Positions 42,612 to 51,259 of a stretch of DNA of 53,160 nt are shown here, piece by piece. Both the position numbers and the translations under genes were made by a program. Every line of letters begins with the position of its first letter. Positions within the stretch are counted from its first letter, which is position 1. The stretch is taken from positions 1-53,160 of the forward strand of contig MWBE01000053.1 of the NCBI GenBank assembly GCA_002068915.1. The letters run 5' to 3'. The stretch is from Parcubacteria group bacterium ADurb.Bin326. GTDB lineage: Bacteria > Patescibacteriota > Patescibacteriia > 2-01-FULL-39-33. Under the pieces are notes generated by a model that saw only the letters and a list, made by a program, of their open reading frames with translations, did no database searches and was not told the DNA's origin.

Positions 42612-43979
42612 ATGCCTAAAGCATTACCCAAAGTTGCTATAATCGGACGCGCCAATGTCGGCAAATCTACTCTTTTCAATCGATTGATTGAGCAAGATAA
42701 GGCTTTAGTTTCCTCTATTTCGGGAACAACCCGCGACCGCAACATTGGCATAGTTTCTTGGCGTGGAAAAAAATTCGAACTAACCGATACCGGAGGCTTA
42801 GATATTGACGAAAAAATTCCGGAACCAATTAGCCAGGGCATAGTCAAACAAGCCCAACAAGCCATGATTGATGCCGATCTGGTATTATTTGTTATAGACT
42901 TAATAGATGGCGCAACTCCGGTCGACCGAGATTTAGCTAAAAAATTAATCGCTGGCGGATTCAAAGAAAAAACCATTTTTGTCGGTAACAAAGCCGAAAC
43001 AGCGAAATTAAAAAAATACGATAGCAGCATCTATCGCCTGGGACTGGGTGAACCGGTGGCTATCAGCGCCTCTTCCGGATCCGGTACGGGAGATTTATTG
43101 GATGAAATTTTAGAAAAACTGCCAAACAAAAAATTAAAATCCGGGGAAGCTGACATTGCCAAGCCGGACATCAAAATCGCCCTGCTGGGTCGGCCTAACG
43201 TCGGCAAATCATCCCTGCTTAATTCGATCTTGGGTGAAGACAGAGTTATTGTCAGTGATATCGCTCACACTACCCGAGAGGCCCATGATACTGAATTTTC
43301 TTACAAAGACAAAAAGTTCCTAATTATTGATACGGCCGGAATCAGAAGAAAAAGCAAAATTGAACGTGGCACTTTGGAAAAAAGATCCGTAGGCAAGTCG
43401 CTAGACGCTCTTGATGACTGCGACGTGGCAGTCTTAATTACCGAATGCAACAAGAAAATAGACGCCCAAGACAAAAAAATCACTCAAGCGATTTTGGAGT
43501 CAGGCAAGTCAGTAATCATTGCTGCTAACAAATGGGATCTTATCGGGGACAAAGAAACCAACACCATCAAAGACTATGAGAATTTTTATCGCAAATCCTT
43601 CCCCTATTTGTGGTGGGCGCCTTTGATTTTTATCTCCGCCAAAGAAAATTTACGCACCCATAAATTGCTTAATTTGGCCATAGAAATAAAGGCTGCCCGG
43701 GAAATCAAAATTGCCGACAGCCAATTGGATAAATTTTTGAAGCAGAAAATCAAACAACACAAACCGTCGCGTGGCAAAGGATTAAAAAACCCTTATATTT
43801 ATGAAATCACTCAAAGCAGTACCAATCCCCCGCGCTTTGTGATCTATGTTAATGATCCAACCGTACTGCATTTTTCCTATATCCGTTTTCTGCAGAATAA
43901 CCTGAGAGAAAAATTCAAAATTATCGGCACCCCAATACAGGTTGAATTAAGAAAGTGGAAGGAAGATAAGAAAAAATAA
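42612..43979 (+). CDS. der: ribosome-assembly GTPase Der (EngA)
   Basis: Der has two GTPase domains in tandem and a KH-like C-terminal domain, and is needed for 50S ribosome assembly. Both P-loops are seen: GRANVGKSTLF close to the start and GRPNVGKSSLL near residue 195; the matching switch motifs are DTGGLDID and DTAGIRRK, and the base-recognition segments are VGNKAE and AANKWDL. The KH-like end (VIYVNDPTVLHFSYIRFLQN) is complete. The ATG at 42612 gives 455 residues; a TTG 18 bases upstream is possible but lies ahead of the probable transcription start. Confidence 0.95.
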   Translation: MPKALPKVAIIGRANVGKSTLFNRLIEQDKALVSSISGTTRDRNIGIVSWRGKKFELTDTGGLDIDEKIPEPISQGIVKQAQQAMIDADLVLFVIDLIDGATPVDRDLAKKLIAGGFKEKTIFVGNKAETAKLKKYDSSIYRLGLGEPVAISASSGSGTGDLLDEILEKLPNKKLKSGEADIAKPDIKIALLGRPNVGKSSLLNSILGEDRVIVSDIAHTTREAHDTEFSYKDKKFLIIDTAGIRRKSKIERGTLEKRSVGKSLDALDDCDVAVLITECNKKIDAQDKKITQAILESGKSVIIAANKWDLIGDKETNTIKDYENFYRKSFPYLWWAPLIFISAKENLRTHKLLNLAIEIKAAREIKIADSQLDKFLKQKIKQHKPSRGKGLKNPYIYEITQSSTNPPRFVIYVNDPTVLHFSYIRFLQNNLREKFKIIGTPIQVELRKWKEDKKK

Positions 43980-43982
43980 GCT

Positions 43983-44555
43983 ATGAAGTTAGTGGTCGGC
44001 CTGGGCAATCCCGGCAAAAAATACGAAAACACTTGGCACAACATCGGCTTTATGGCTGTCGACAAAACAGCTTATTTTCTGTACGCCCCCAAATTTAAAG
44101 AATCGTCAAAATTTTTAGCGGAAACCGGTAGTGTTACTAATAGACGCTATTCAGACAAGATAATCCTGGCCAAGCCATTGACTTTCATGAATCTATCCGG
44201 CAAATCAGTATTAGCGCTAGCTAATTTCTATAAAATAAAACCGGAGGATATTATAGTGATACATGACGACATTGATTTGCCACTGGGTAAAATGAGAATC
44301 TCCTTTGATTCCTCAGCCGGCGGACATAACGGCATCAAATCGATTATTGAGTCGCTGGGAACCAAAAAATTCTGTCGCATCAAAATAGGCATGGCGACAA
44401 AAAGGAAGAGCTTAATGGACTCGGCTGACTATGTACTGAATAAATTTACTAAAGACGATCTAAGAATAGTTGAAGCGCAAACAAGCCTGGCGGCAGAAGC
44501 GGCAATAGAAATAATTAGATCCTCGGTAAATAAAGCAATGAACAAATACAACTAA
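43983..44555 (+). CDS. pth: peptidyl-tRNA hydrolase
   Basis: Pth frees tRNA from prematurely released peptidyl-tRNA. The 190-residue protein starts MKLVVGLGNPGKKYENTWHN, with the conserved Asn and the catalytic His; KPLTFMNLSGKSV, VIHDDIDLPLGKMR and SAGGHNGIKSI are all in place. It begins 3 bases after der and ends in front of a strong terminator, so der and pth form one transcript. Confidence 0.95.
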   Translation: MKLVVGLGNPGKKYENTWHNIGFMAVDKTAYFLYAPKFKESSKFLAETGSVTNRRYSDKIILAKPLTFMNLSGKSVLALANFYKIKPEDIIVIHDDIDLPLGKMRISFDSSAGGHNGIKSIIESLGTKKFCRIKIGMATKRKSLMDSADYVLNKFTKDDLRIVEAQTSLAAEAAIEIIRSSVNKAMNKYN

Positions 44556-44568
44556 AAAGGAGGGGCGG

Positions 44569-44590
44569 AAGCCGGAAATACCGGCTTTTG
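44569..44590 (+). terminator. terminator after pth
   Basis: AAGCCGG-AAATA-CCGGCTT is a 7-bp hairpin followed by TTG, with the run of T forming part of the stem end. It lies 13 bases past the pth stop. Confidence 0.8.
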
Positions 44591-44631
44591 TAATTGATAA
44601 AAAAATAGCGGCCACATTACTGTCTGCTAAC

Positions 44632-44668
44632 CGACGAGAAACTGCCAGGAGGGGGGCAATAGCCGTCG
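44632..44668 (+). other. possible structured leader upstream of dprA
   Basis: CGACG/CGTCG encloses TGCC/GGCA with a purine-rich loop (AGGAGGGG) in the 199-base gap between pth and dprA. A TTGACG at 44695-44700 further on is a candidate -35 box with only a poor -10 (CAATCT) 17 bases later. No known riboswitch was recognised. Confidence 0.25.
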
Positions 44669-44754
44669 ATCAACAAACAGAAATGTAACCATTATTGACG
44701 CTAACATTTTAGCAAAGCAATCTCCGGCTGTCAAGGGCAACAAAAATAACCATT

Positions 44755-45852
44755 ATGCGAAACGATCGATATTTCATAGGTTTTTCAAAAATACCACAAA
44801 TAGGGCCGATTAAATTCAAAATTATCCAGAATTTTTTCGAGGATTTGGAGCTAGCTTGGAAAGCCAGTCTGCCGGAACTTTTGGCCTCGGGAATAAAAGA
44901 AAGCGATTGCCAAGAAATTATTAAGCAACGTAGCCAAATAGATTTAGATAAAGAAATTGAATTGTTACAGGACCTTGACATAAATTGGGTTACCCTTGAA
45001 GACGCCAACTACCCCCGATTACTTAAAGAAATTTATGATCCGCCTTTTGTACTTTATTTCTTGGGAGATATTGAACCAATTAATCACTTACCCTGCTTGG
45101 CCGTGGTCGGAACTCGCAAAAACACGCCTTACGGACAAAAAGTTACGGAGGATTTAGTAAGCCAACTAAGTCGCTGTAGCGTTGGCATCATCTCCGGACT
45201 GGCTTTTGGAATAGATGCCTTAGCCCACAAAGCGACGGTTACCGAAAACGGATTTGCCGCTGCCGTTCTTGGCTCGGACCTGGACTGGAAAAATATCGGA
45301 CCCAAATCAAATCAACGATTAGCGCACGAGATTTTAGAAAAAGGCGGGTGCCTGATTTCAGAAAGCTCGCTCGGATCCCCAACGTTCAAAGGTAATTTCG
45401 CTATGAGGAACCGCATTATCTCCGGCATGTCCAAGGCGGTACTAGTAATAGAGGCCGGGGAAGGTTCGGGAACCATGATAACCGCCAATTGCGCGCTCGA
45501 CCAAGGCCGTGACGTTTACGCCATACCCGGCAATATTTATAGCAGTTATTGCCAAGGAACCAATGAATTGATTAAAAAGGGAGCCAAGGCGGTAACTCAA
45601 GCATCTGATGTTTTAGAAGATTTTCAGCTTGGAAATCTAATCAAAAAACAAGTCCAAAATAAAGACGAAAGCCTGACTGAGGAAGAGAAAACCATTCTTT
45701 CGCTTTTGGGAAGTCAGAACCTTCACATTGACAAAATAGCCCAAATCTGTAATATTAGAATCAATGCCCTTTCAGGCATACTGTCAATGTTAGAAATAAA
45801 AGGACTGATCAAAGACTCCGGTGGCGGTAATTATTTCAGTCTTAAAAAATAA
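44755..45852 (+). CDS. dprA: DNA-processing protein DprA
   Basis: DprA binds incoming single-stranded DNA and loads RecA during natural transformation. The 365-residue protein has an N-terminal helical (SAM-like) region, a Rossmann domain with VVGTRKNTPYGQKV, GIISGLAFGIDALAH, NRIISGMSKAVLVIEAGEGSG and a C-terminal winged helix (HIDKIAQICNIRINALSGIL). All typical segments are complete. It is followed by topA with 4 bases between, as in many bacteria. Its presence with ComF and the secretion operon supports DNA uptake. Confidence 0.95.
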   Translation: MRNDRYFIGFSKIPQIGPIKFKIIQNFFEDLELAWKASLPELLASGIKESDCQEIIKQRSQIDLDKEIELLQDLDINWVTLEDANYPRLLKEIYDPPFVLYFLGDIEPINHLPCLAVVGTRKNTPYGQKVTEDLVSQLSRCSVGIISGLAFGIDALAHKATVTENGFAAAVLGSDLDWKNIGPKSNQRLAHEILEKGGCLISESSLGSPTFKGNFAMRNRIISGMSKAVLVIEAGEGSGTMITANCALDQGRDVYAIPGNIYSSYCQGTNELIKKGAKAVTQASDVLEDFQLGNLIKKQVQNKDESLTEEEKTILSLLGSQNLHIDKIAQICNIRINALSGILSMLEIKGLIKDSGGGNYFSLKK

Positions 45853-45856
45853 AATT

Positions 45857-48031
45857 ATGTCAAAAAAATTGATGATAGTGGAGTCTCCTTCTAAGGCTAA
45901 AACCATAGCAAAATACCTAAATAACGAATATATTGTCAAAGCCAGCGTCGGGCATGTCAGAGATCTTCCCAAGTCAAACAAAAACGCCATCGACATCAAG
46001 TCCGGATTTGTGCCTCATTATGAAATTTCCCCGGGCAAGGAAAAGGTGGTGGCAGAAATCAAAAAGTTGGCCAAAGGCGCTGAAGAAGTAATACTTGCTA
46101 CCGACCCTGATCGCGAAGGAGAGGCTATTGCCTGGCACATCAAAGAAGCTATTGGATTGAAAAATCCGAAAAGAGTTGTTTTTCATGAAATCACCAAAGA
46201 TGCGGTTAGTGAGGCCATTAAACATCCGCGAGATATCGATGAAGATTTAAAAGAAGCGCAAGAAGCCAGGCGCGTCTTAGATCGTCTTTTCGGTTATGAC
46301 TTGAGCGGGTTGATTTGGCAAAAACTCCGCTACGGGCTTTCTGCCGGCAGAGTCCAATCGCCAGCGCTAAGAATTGTCGTTGAAAGAGAAAAAGAAATCC
46401 GCGCTTTCGTACCAGAAAATTTCTGGGAGATTGAGGCGGATTTTACGGGTCAATCAGATCAGTCGGCGCATTTTAAATGCCAAGAAACAATTAAATCGGA
46501 AACTGAGGCAGAAAAAATCCTATCCGATGCCAAAAAGTCTTCTTGGGCTGTGGCTAGGGTCGAGGAAAGCGAGGCGACTCGCCGCGCCAAAGCGCCATTT
46601 ACAACTTCTACTCTGCAACAAGCCGCTTCATCAAGATTGGGATACTCCCCTGCCATCACCATGCGCTTGGCGCAAAAACTTTATGAGGCAGGACACATTA
46701 CTTACATGCGTACGGATAGTACTTCTTTGAGCGCTCAAGCTATGAAAGAAATAAATGGATTGGTTGTAGAGAAATACGGCAAAGAGTATGCTAAACCGCA
46801 AAAATTTCTAACTAAAAGCAAAAACGCCCAAGAGGCTCACGAAGCCATCCGCCCAACTCATTTCTCCACTATTGACGCCGGAGCCAATGCGCAAGAACAA
46901 AAACTATACAAATTAATTTGGCAAAGAACTGTGGCCTCGCAAATGTCGGAAGCCAAGGCCTTAAAGACAAAAATAATCGCGCAGACAAACGGCTTGCCGG
47001 AATTTATTGCCGAAGGCAGTCGGATAATTTTTGAGGGTTGGCTTAAGGCTGATCCCAAAGCCAGAGGCGAGGACGTAGAGTTACCACTATTTAAAGAGTC
47101 AGAAAAGTTAAAACTAGAAAAAATAGAATCTTTTGGCAAACAAACAGAACCTCCGCATCGTTACAGTGAAGCCGGATTGGTTAAAGAATTGGAAAAAAGA
47201 GGTATTGGCCGTCCTTCAACTTATGCTTCTATTATTAAAACTATCCAAGATCGCGGTTATGTCGTCAAAGAAAACAAATCCCTGCAACCCACTGAAACTG
47301 GCGAGGTTGTCAGCGATTTTCTTAGCGCCAACTTCGGCAATTATATTTCCGACGATTTCACTGCTAAAATGGAAGACGAGCTTGATGATATCGCTCGAGG
47401 CAAAGAAACTTATATTCATGTCCTGGAGGATTTTTACGAACCGTTTACCGCAGAAGTTAAAAGCAAAAAATCAATTCCTAAAATAACGGATCTGGGCAAG
47501 GCGCCGGAAAATATTAAATGTCCGACTTGTGGCGGAGCCATGATTATCAAGCTAGGACGCGGTGGCAAATTCTATTCCTGCGCTAAATTCCCTGATTGCG
47601 ATGGCGCTATGACGCTTGATGGCAAAGTTTTAGAGGCGCCCAAATCAACCGGAGAGAAGTGTCCCAAATGTGGCAAGGGAGATTTAATTGAGCGTGACGG
47701 AAAATATGGAAAATTTATTGCTTGCTCCAACTACCCCAAATGCAAGTTCATCAAAAAAGACGAGGCCGCGGAGGCCGAACGCGCTAAAGCGGCAGACACT
47801 GGAGTTCAATGTCCAGAGTGCAAAAAGGGCACCATGACAGAAAAACGCGGACGCTATGGCGTCTTCTATGGTTGTAGCAATTACCCTGATTGCAAAAATA
47901 TCATCAAAACCAAGCCGACTGGAAACTTATGTTCGCTCTGCGGCAAGCTGATGATGGAAGGAACCAAAACGATTCCCGAGAGATGCTCGGACAAAACCTG
48001 CCCCAATCACAATCCACATAAGCTGAAATAA
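45857..48031 (+). CDS. topA: DNA topoisomerase I
   Basis: TopA relaxes negatively supercoiled DNA by cutting one strand through a Tyr. The ATG at 45857 gives 724 residues starting MSKKLMIVESPSKAKTIAK (Toprim); an upstream in-frame start would overlap dprA and is disfavoured. The acidic Toprim triad is seen in ATDPDREGEAIAWH, and the active-site Tyr in GHITYMRTDSTSL. The C-terminus has four Cys4 zinc ribbons (CPTC, CPKC, CPEC and CSLC knuckles), the last one ending CSDKTCPNH. Length and order are standard. Confidence 0.96.
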   Translation: MSKKLMIVESPSKAKTIAKYLNNEYIVKASVGHVRDLPKSNKNAIDIKSGFVPHYEISPGKEKVVAEIKKLAKGAEEVILATDPDREGEAIAWHIKEAIGLKNPKRVVFHEITKDAVSEAIKHPRDIDEDLKEAQEARRVLDRLFGYDLSGLIWQKLRYGLSAGRVQSPALRIVVEREKEIRAFVPENFWEIEADFTGQSDQSAHFKCQETIKSETEAEKILSDAKKSSWAVARVEESEATRRAKAPFTTSTLQQAASSRLGYSPAITMRLAQKLYEAGHITYMRTDSTSLSAQAMKEINGLVVEKYGKEYAKPQKFLTKSKNAQEAHEAIRPTHFSTIDAGANAQEQKLYKLIWQRTVASQMSEAKALKTKIIAQTNGLPEFIAEGSRIIFEGWLKADPKARGEDVELPLFKESEKLKLEKIESFGKQTEPPHRYSEAGLVKELEKRGIGRPSTYASIIKTIQDRGYVVKENKSLQPTETGEVVSDFLSANFGNYISDDFTAKMEDELDDIARGKETYIHVLEDFYEPFTAEVKSKKSIPKITDLGKAPENIKCPTCGGAMIIKLGRGGKFYSCAKFPDCDGAMTLDGKVLEAPKSTGEKCPKCGKGDLIERDGKYGKFIACSNYPKCKFIKKDEAAEAERAKAADTGVQCPECKKGTMTEKRGRYGVFYGCSNYPDCKNIIKTKPTGNLCSLCGKLMMEGTKTIPERCSDKTCPNHNPHKLK

Positions 48032-48043
48032 GAGCAAATTTTA

Positions 48044-48073
48044 AAAAAGTCCCGCCGAAAAGTGGGACTTTTT
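48044..48073. terminator. bidirectional terminator between topA and the 48.1-kb gene
   Basis: AAAAAGTCCC (48044-48053) and GGGACTTTTT (48064-48073) form a 10-bp hairpin with A-run and T-run at the ends, so it can stop transcription in both directions. It lies between two convergent genes. Confidence 0.85.
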
Positions 48074-48104
48074 GTTTAATTCTTAATTTAAGCCTAACAA
48101 TTTC

Positions 48105-49250
48105 CTAGTAAGGGGCCACAAATCTCGACTCAACCGTGTTAATCATACTTCCTTCCGGATAGGCTATGCTAGAAGAAGAATAAGCCGAGGCAACTAGCGA
48201 ATCATCCAGATTATTCTTCAAGAAAATATCAGAATTACCAAAGGTTCTAATCTTATCGGACTGAATATAGAATATTCCTATATATCCATCCAACCTTACA
48301 ATTGATCCGTTGGGATATTTGTCATTTTCTTTTATTGGCGACAATAATATTCGATAACTCTTTTTGAAGCTTGGCGCAACCTCTACTACACGTGACTTCC
48401 AATCTGTTCCAAAAAACTTGGCAATGGTTTTTTCGTCATTGAATTTCTTGAGTTGATTCGAAGTCATGACAAAATAATAAGCCGGCTCATTGGTAAACTT
48501 TAAAATATAACCCACCGGCCTGACGGTTACTATTGAACCAACAGGAATTTTATCGGAGACTTCTTGTTTTACTACTTTTAAATTAGAAAAATCTTTATAC
48601 CAAGTCTTATAAACGGCACTGTTAGGAAAAAGATGTTTCTTTTTATCTTTACCGTAAAAATAAACTTCTGACTGAATTGATCCCTTAAAAACTTCTCCGA
48701 TCGAAACTTTATCAGCATAAGCGTTGCAAGCTCCGTCAGTACAGCCATTCTTACAAAGTATTTCTGTTTTGGCGACATTTCCACTGTTACAATAAAACTC
48801 GATTAAAGTTGATCGGGTAGAACTTGAGCAATAATCATAAACTGTCGTGATTGCGCCATTAAGCATTCCTTTGGTCATTCCCTTGATAAAGGGGTGGCTA
48901 CTGCCGGAAGGATAAGGAAAAGTTTCATTACTCGACAAATCGGAATCTGTACAAACAGGAGTTTTGACGCAAGCTCCGGCACTACAGCCATTGGGACAAG
49001 GATAAAGCCAATTAGCAACACGAGGAGTGCTTGTAGACTGTGGAGGATAAAAAACGAATCCTTCCTGCAACCTGCAATTTCTGTCGCCCGGAGAACAAGA
49101 TTCAACGGGCGTATTAGCGCAAGTATTGCCTGAACAAATATCTATTAAACACTTATCCTCATAATAGGAAGAACCATAAGTGGCTCTACTTTTAGAATAA
49201 ACATCAAAAAACATTACACCACTTATGTCTCCATAGTTTTTCTTAAACAA
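48105..49250 (-). CDS. Cys-rich exported protein, probably C-terminal part of a frameshifted gene
   Basis: The 381-residue ORF opens with a TTG (49250) and no ribosome site or signal peptide. Its first 150 residues are Cys-rich with knob-like motifs (CPNGCSAGACV, CKNGCTDGACNAY); later come repeats around VGSIVTVRPVGYILKF and NGSIVRLDGYIGIFYI, two related beta units. The frame stays open upstream of the TTG up to a stop at about 49285, reading YFDPAVVPYYDLFKKNYGD. This could continue the upstream ORF (49265-49588), which supplies a membrane anchor. A one-base indel near 49275-49285 would join them. Function unknown; surface location is likely. Confidence 0.6.
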   Translation of the reverse strand: MFKKNYGDISGVMFFDVYSKSRATYGSSYYEDKCLIDICSGNTCANTPVESCSPGDRNCRLQEGFVFYPPQSTSTPRVANWLYPCPNGCSAGACVKTPVCTDSDLSSNETFPYPSGSSHPFIKGMTKGMLNGAITTVYDYCSSSTRSTLIEFYCNSGNVAKTEILCKNGCTDGACNAYADKVSIGEVFKGSIQSEVYFYGKDKKKHLFPNSAVYKTWYKDFSNLKVVKQEVSDKIPVGSIVTVRPVGYILKFTNEPAYYFVMTSNQLKKFNDEKTIAKFFGTDWKSRVVEVAPSFKKSYRILLSPIKENDKYPNGSIVRLDGYIGIFYIQSDKIRTFGNSDIFLKNNLDDSLVASAYSSSSIAYPEGSMINTVESRFVAPY

Positions 49251-49264
49251 ATCATAATAAGGAA

Positions 49265-49588
49265 CTACCGCCGGATCAAAATATTAGCCGACTCACTAGA
49301 TTCAAAAACAGCTGTAACGCTGGAATTTCTGGTAATACCCACTATCCCCGCCATAATACTAGCACCAAATGCAGCAATCAAAGCCAGGGCACAAACCACC
49401 AACACACCAAAAGCTATGCCACTTTTAGTTTCGGTGGCCACCACCGATTCAATCGGTGGCAATGACAAATTCGGCTTAATTTCATTAATACTAATTTTGG
49501 GAAAAGACTTGCTGGCGATTTTGCCAGATCTTGACCCGCTTTTAACCGTCGACTGCTTTGGAGTCGTTGTTGTCGCCTTCCGTGGCAT
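49265..49588 (-). CDS. membrane-anchor protein, probably N-terminal part of the same gene
   Basis: The 107-residue ORF has a basic, Thr/Ser-rich cytoplasmic start (MPRKATTTTPKQSTVKSGSR), one membrane helix (IAFGVLVVCALALIAAFGAS, about residues 58-82) and a short outside stretch ending ESANILIRR. Alone it would be an anchor with no domain. The end lies 14 bases from the next ORF in another frame, and the readable continuation described for that ORF suggests one protein of about 500 residues broken by a frameshift (real or an assembly error near AATATTTTG). Confidence 0.6.
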   Translation of the reverse strand: MPRKATTTTPKQSTVKSGSRSGKIASKSFPKISINEIKPNLSLPPIESVVATETKSGIAFGVLVVCALALIAAFGASIMAGIVGITRNSSVTAVFESSESANILIRR

Positions 49589-49649
49589 ATTGCTTTCTTA
49601 ATTATTTATGTGTTTTATTATAACATATTTTTTGATAAGAATCAGTTCA

Positions 49650-49679
49650 TTGGACTTTCTCTTGTTGATAACTTATAAT
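49650..49679 (+). promoter_or_regulatory. promoter of rel, short leader
   Basis: TTGGAC (49650-49655) and TATAAT (49674-49679) are 18 bases apart. The start would be near 49686, giving a leader of about 7 bases before the ATG at 49693 and no room for a ribosome site. Confidence 0.5.
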
Positions 49680-49692
49680 AACCCAAAAGATT

Positions 49693-51222
49693 ATGTGGTC
49701 CAATAACCCCCAAAAAGAATTCGACAAACTGCTAAAAACCGTAGAAAAAAATGAGGTTGTCGACGCTCTAGTTTCCGGATCTGATCCAGCGGATAATTTA
49801 GATATGCTTAAGCTTGCTTATGATTTCGCTTTTGAGGCTCACAAAGGCCAAAATCGAGTTTCCGGCGAGCCTTATATTATTCATCCTCTGGCAACTGCCC
49901 AAAAATTGGCTGAAATGAAATTGGACATCACCACGATAATAGCCGGACTACTACACGACGTTCCGAAAGACACGGATAAAACAATTGAGGACATAGAAAA
50001 AAACTTCGGACACGATACTGTCAAGCTGGTTGCAGGAATTACTAAATTGGGACAACTAAAATATCGTGGCATGGAGCGCTATGCGGAAAATTTGCGTAAA
50101 ATGTTTGTTGCCATGTCTGACGACATTAGGGTGATTTTGATAAAATTCGCGGATAGGTTACACAATCTCAAAACTTTAGACGCCTTACCTCCGGAAAAAC
50201 AATTCCGCATCGCCAAAGAAACTCTGGAAATTTACGCGCCGATTGCTGATCGTCTCTCTATCGGAAAAATCAAGGGAGAATTAGAAGACCTGGCTTTCAA
50301 ATATGTTTATTCTGAAGATTATAAATGGATCAATAAAATAATTCCGGGAGAATACCGCGCCAAAGAAAGATACTTGGAAAAAATCAAGGATGAGGTCAGA
50401 AAAAAACTAGCGCAAAGCAACATTAAAATCAACGAGATATCATTGCAAGGACGTACCAAGCATCTTTATAGCTTATACAAAAAACTCCTGCGACCGGAAA
50501 TCAATCGCGACATCAGCCGAGTCTATGATTTGATTGCCCTGCGCCTAATTGTTCCTACTGTCACTGATTGTTATAGCGTCTTAGGAATTTTACATAGCAT
50601 GTATCGCCCGATGCCGGGACGCATCAAGGATTATATCGCCAACCCCAAGCCTAACGGCTATCAATCGTTGCATACCACGGTGTTTGCCGAAGATGGCGAA
50701 GTGGTGGAATTTCAAATCCGTACTAATGATATGCATGATCTGGCTGAATACGGTATTGCTGCCCACTGGAATTACAAAGAAACTGGGGGCAAGCTGAATA
50801 CCAGGAATATGAAATGGCTCAATGAACTGGTTGAATGGCAAAAACAAATCAAAGATAATGATCAATTCTTGCAAACAATAAAATTCGACATCTTCCAAAA
50901 TAGAATTTTTGTGTTTACCCCCAAAGGAGATGTTATTGATCTTCCCGAAGGGGCAACCCCGATTGATTTTGCTTATTATGTGCACAGCAACTTAGGAGAT
51001 AAATGTGTCGGCTCCAAAGTCAACGACCAATTGGTCAATCTCGGCTACCAGTTGAAAAGCGGAGACATTGTAGAAATCATAATAGATAAGAATCGCAAAG
51101 CGCCCAATCCCGATTGGTTGGAGATGGCCAAAACCTCCGTGGCTAAAAGCAAAATCAGGGCCGGAATAAATCGTAACAAAGACCCGTTCAAGTTGCTAAA
51201 AAATATCAAGATAATAAAATAA
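49693..51222 (+). CDS. Rel/SpoT-like (p)ppGpp synthetase, altered hydrolase motif, no ACT domain
   Basis: The 509-residue protein makes the alarmone (p)ppGpp from ATP and GTP/GDP. It has an HD domain (His50, H88-D89, then KFADRLHN), a synthetase domain (GRTKHLYSLYKK, RVYDLIALRLIV, NPKPNGYQSLHTTVF, FQIRTNDMHDLAEYGIAAHW) and a TGS domain (VFTPKGDVIDLPEGATPIDF). Long Rel proteins (about 730 residues) also have helical, zinc-finger and ACT domains, which are absent here. The hydrolase motif HDxxED reads HDVPKD with Lys92 for the catalytic Glu, so hydrolysis is probably impaired while synthesis motifs look intact. It stands alone on the plus strand, convergent with parB. Confidence 0.9.
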   Translation: MWSNNPQKEFDKLLKTVEKNEVVDALVSGSDPADNLDMLKLAYDFAFEAHKGQNRVSGEPYIIHPLATAQKLAEMKLDITTIIAGLLHDVPKDTDKTIEDIEKNFGHDTVKLVAGITKLGQLKYRGMERYAENLRKMFVAMSDDIRVILIKFADRLHNLKTLDALPPEKQFRIAKETLEIYAPIADRLSIGKIKGELEDLAFKYVYSEDYKWINKIIPGEYRAKERYLEKIKDEVRKKLAQSNIKINEISLQGRTKHLYSLYKKLLRPEINRDISRVYDLIALRLIVPTVTDCYSVLGILHSMYRPMPGRIKDYIANPKPNGYQSLHTTVFAEDGEVVEFQIRTNDMHDLAEYGIAAHWNYKETGGKLNTRNMKWLNELVEWQKQIKDNDQFLQTIKFDIFQNRIFVFTPKGDVIDLPEGATPIDFAYYVHSNLGDKCVGSKVNDQLVNLGYQLKSGDIVEIIIDKNRKAPNPDWLEMAKTSVAKSKIRAGINRNKDPFKLLKNIKIIK

Positions 51223-51243
51223 AAGCCGTTTAAAACGGCTTTT
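51221..51243. terminator. bidirectional terminator between rel and parB
   Basis: AAAAGCCGTTT-A-AAACGGCTTTT is a near-perfect palindrome that starts inside the rel stop codon and has A and T runs at both ends. It can serve both convergent genes. Confidence 0.85.
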
Positions 51244-51259
51244 ATGTTTGACTGATTGT

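Noticed and set aside
45821-45856. Upstream in-frame start for topA
   Set aside because: It lies inside dprA; the canonical TopA start MSKKLMIVESPSK begins at 45857.
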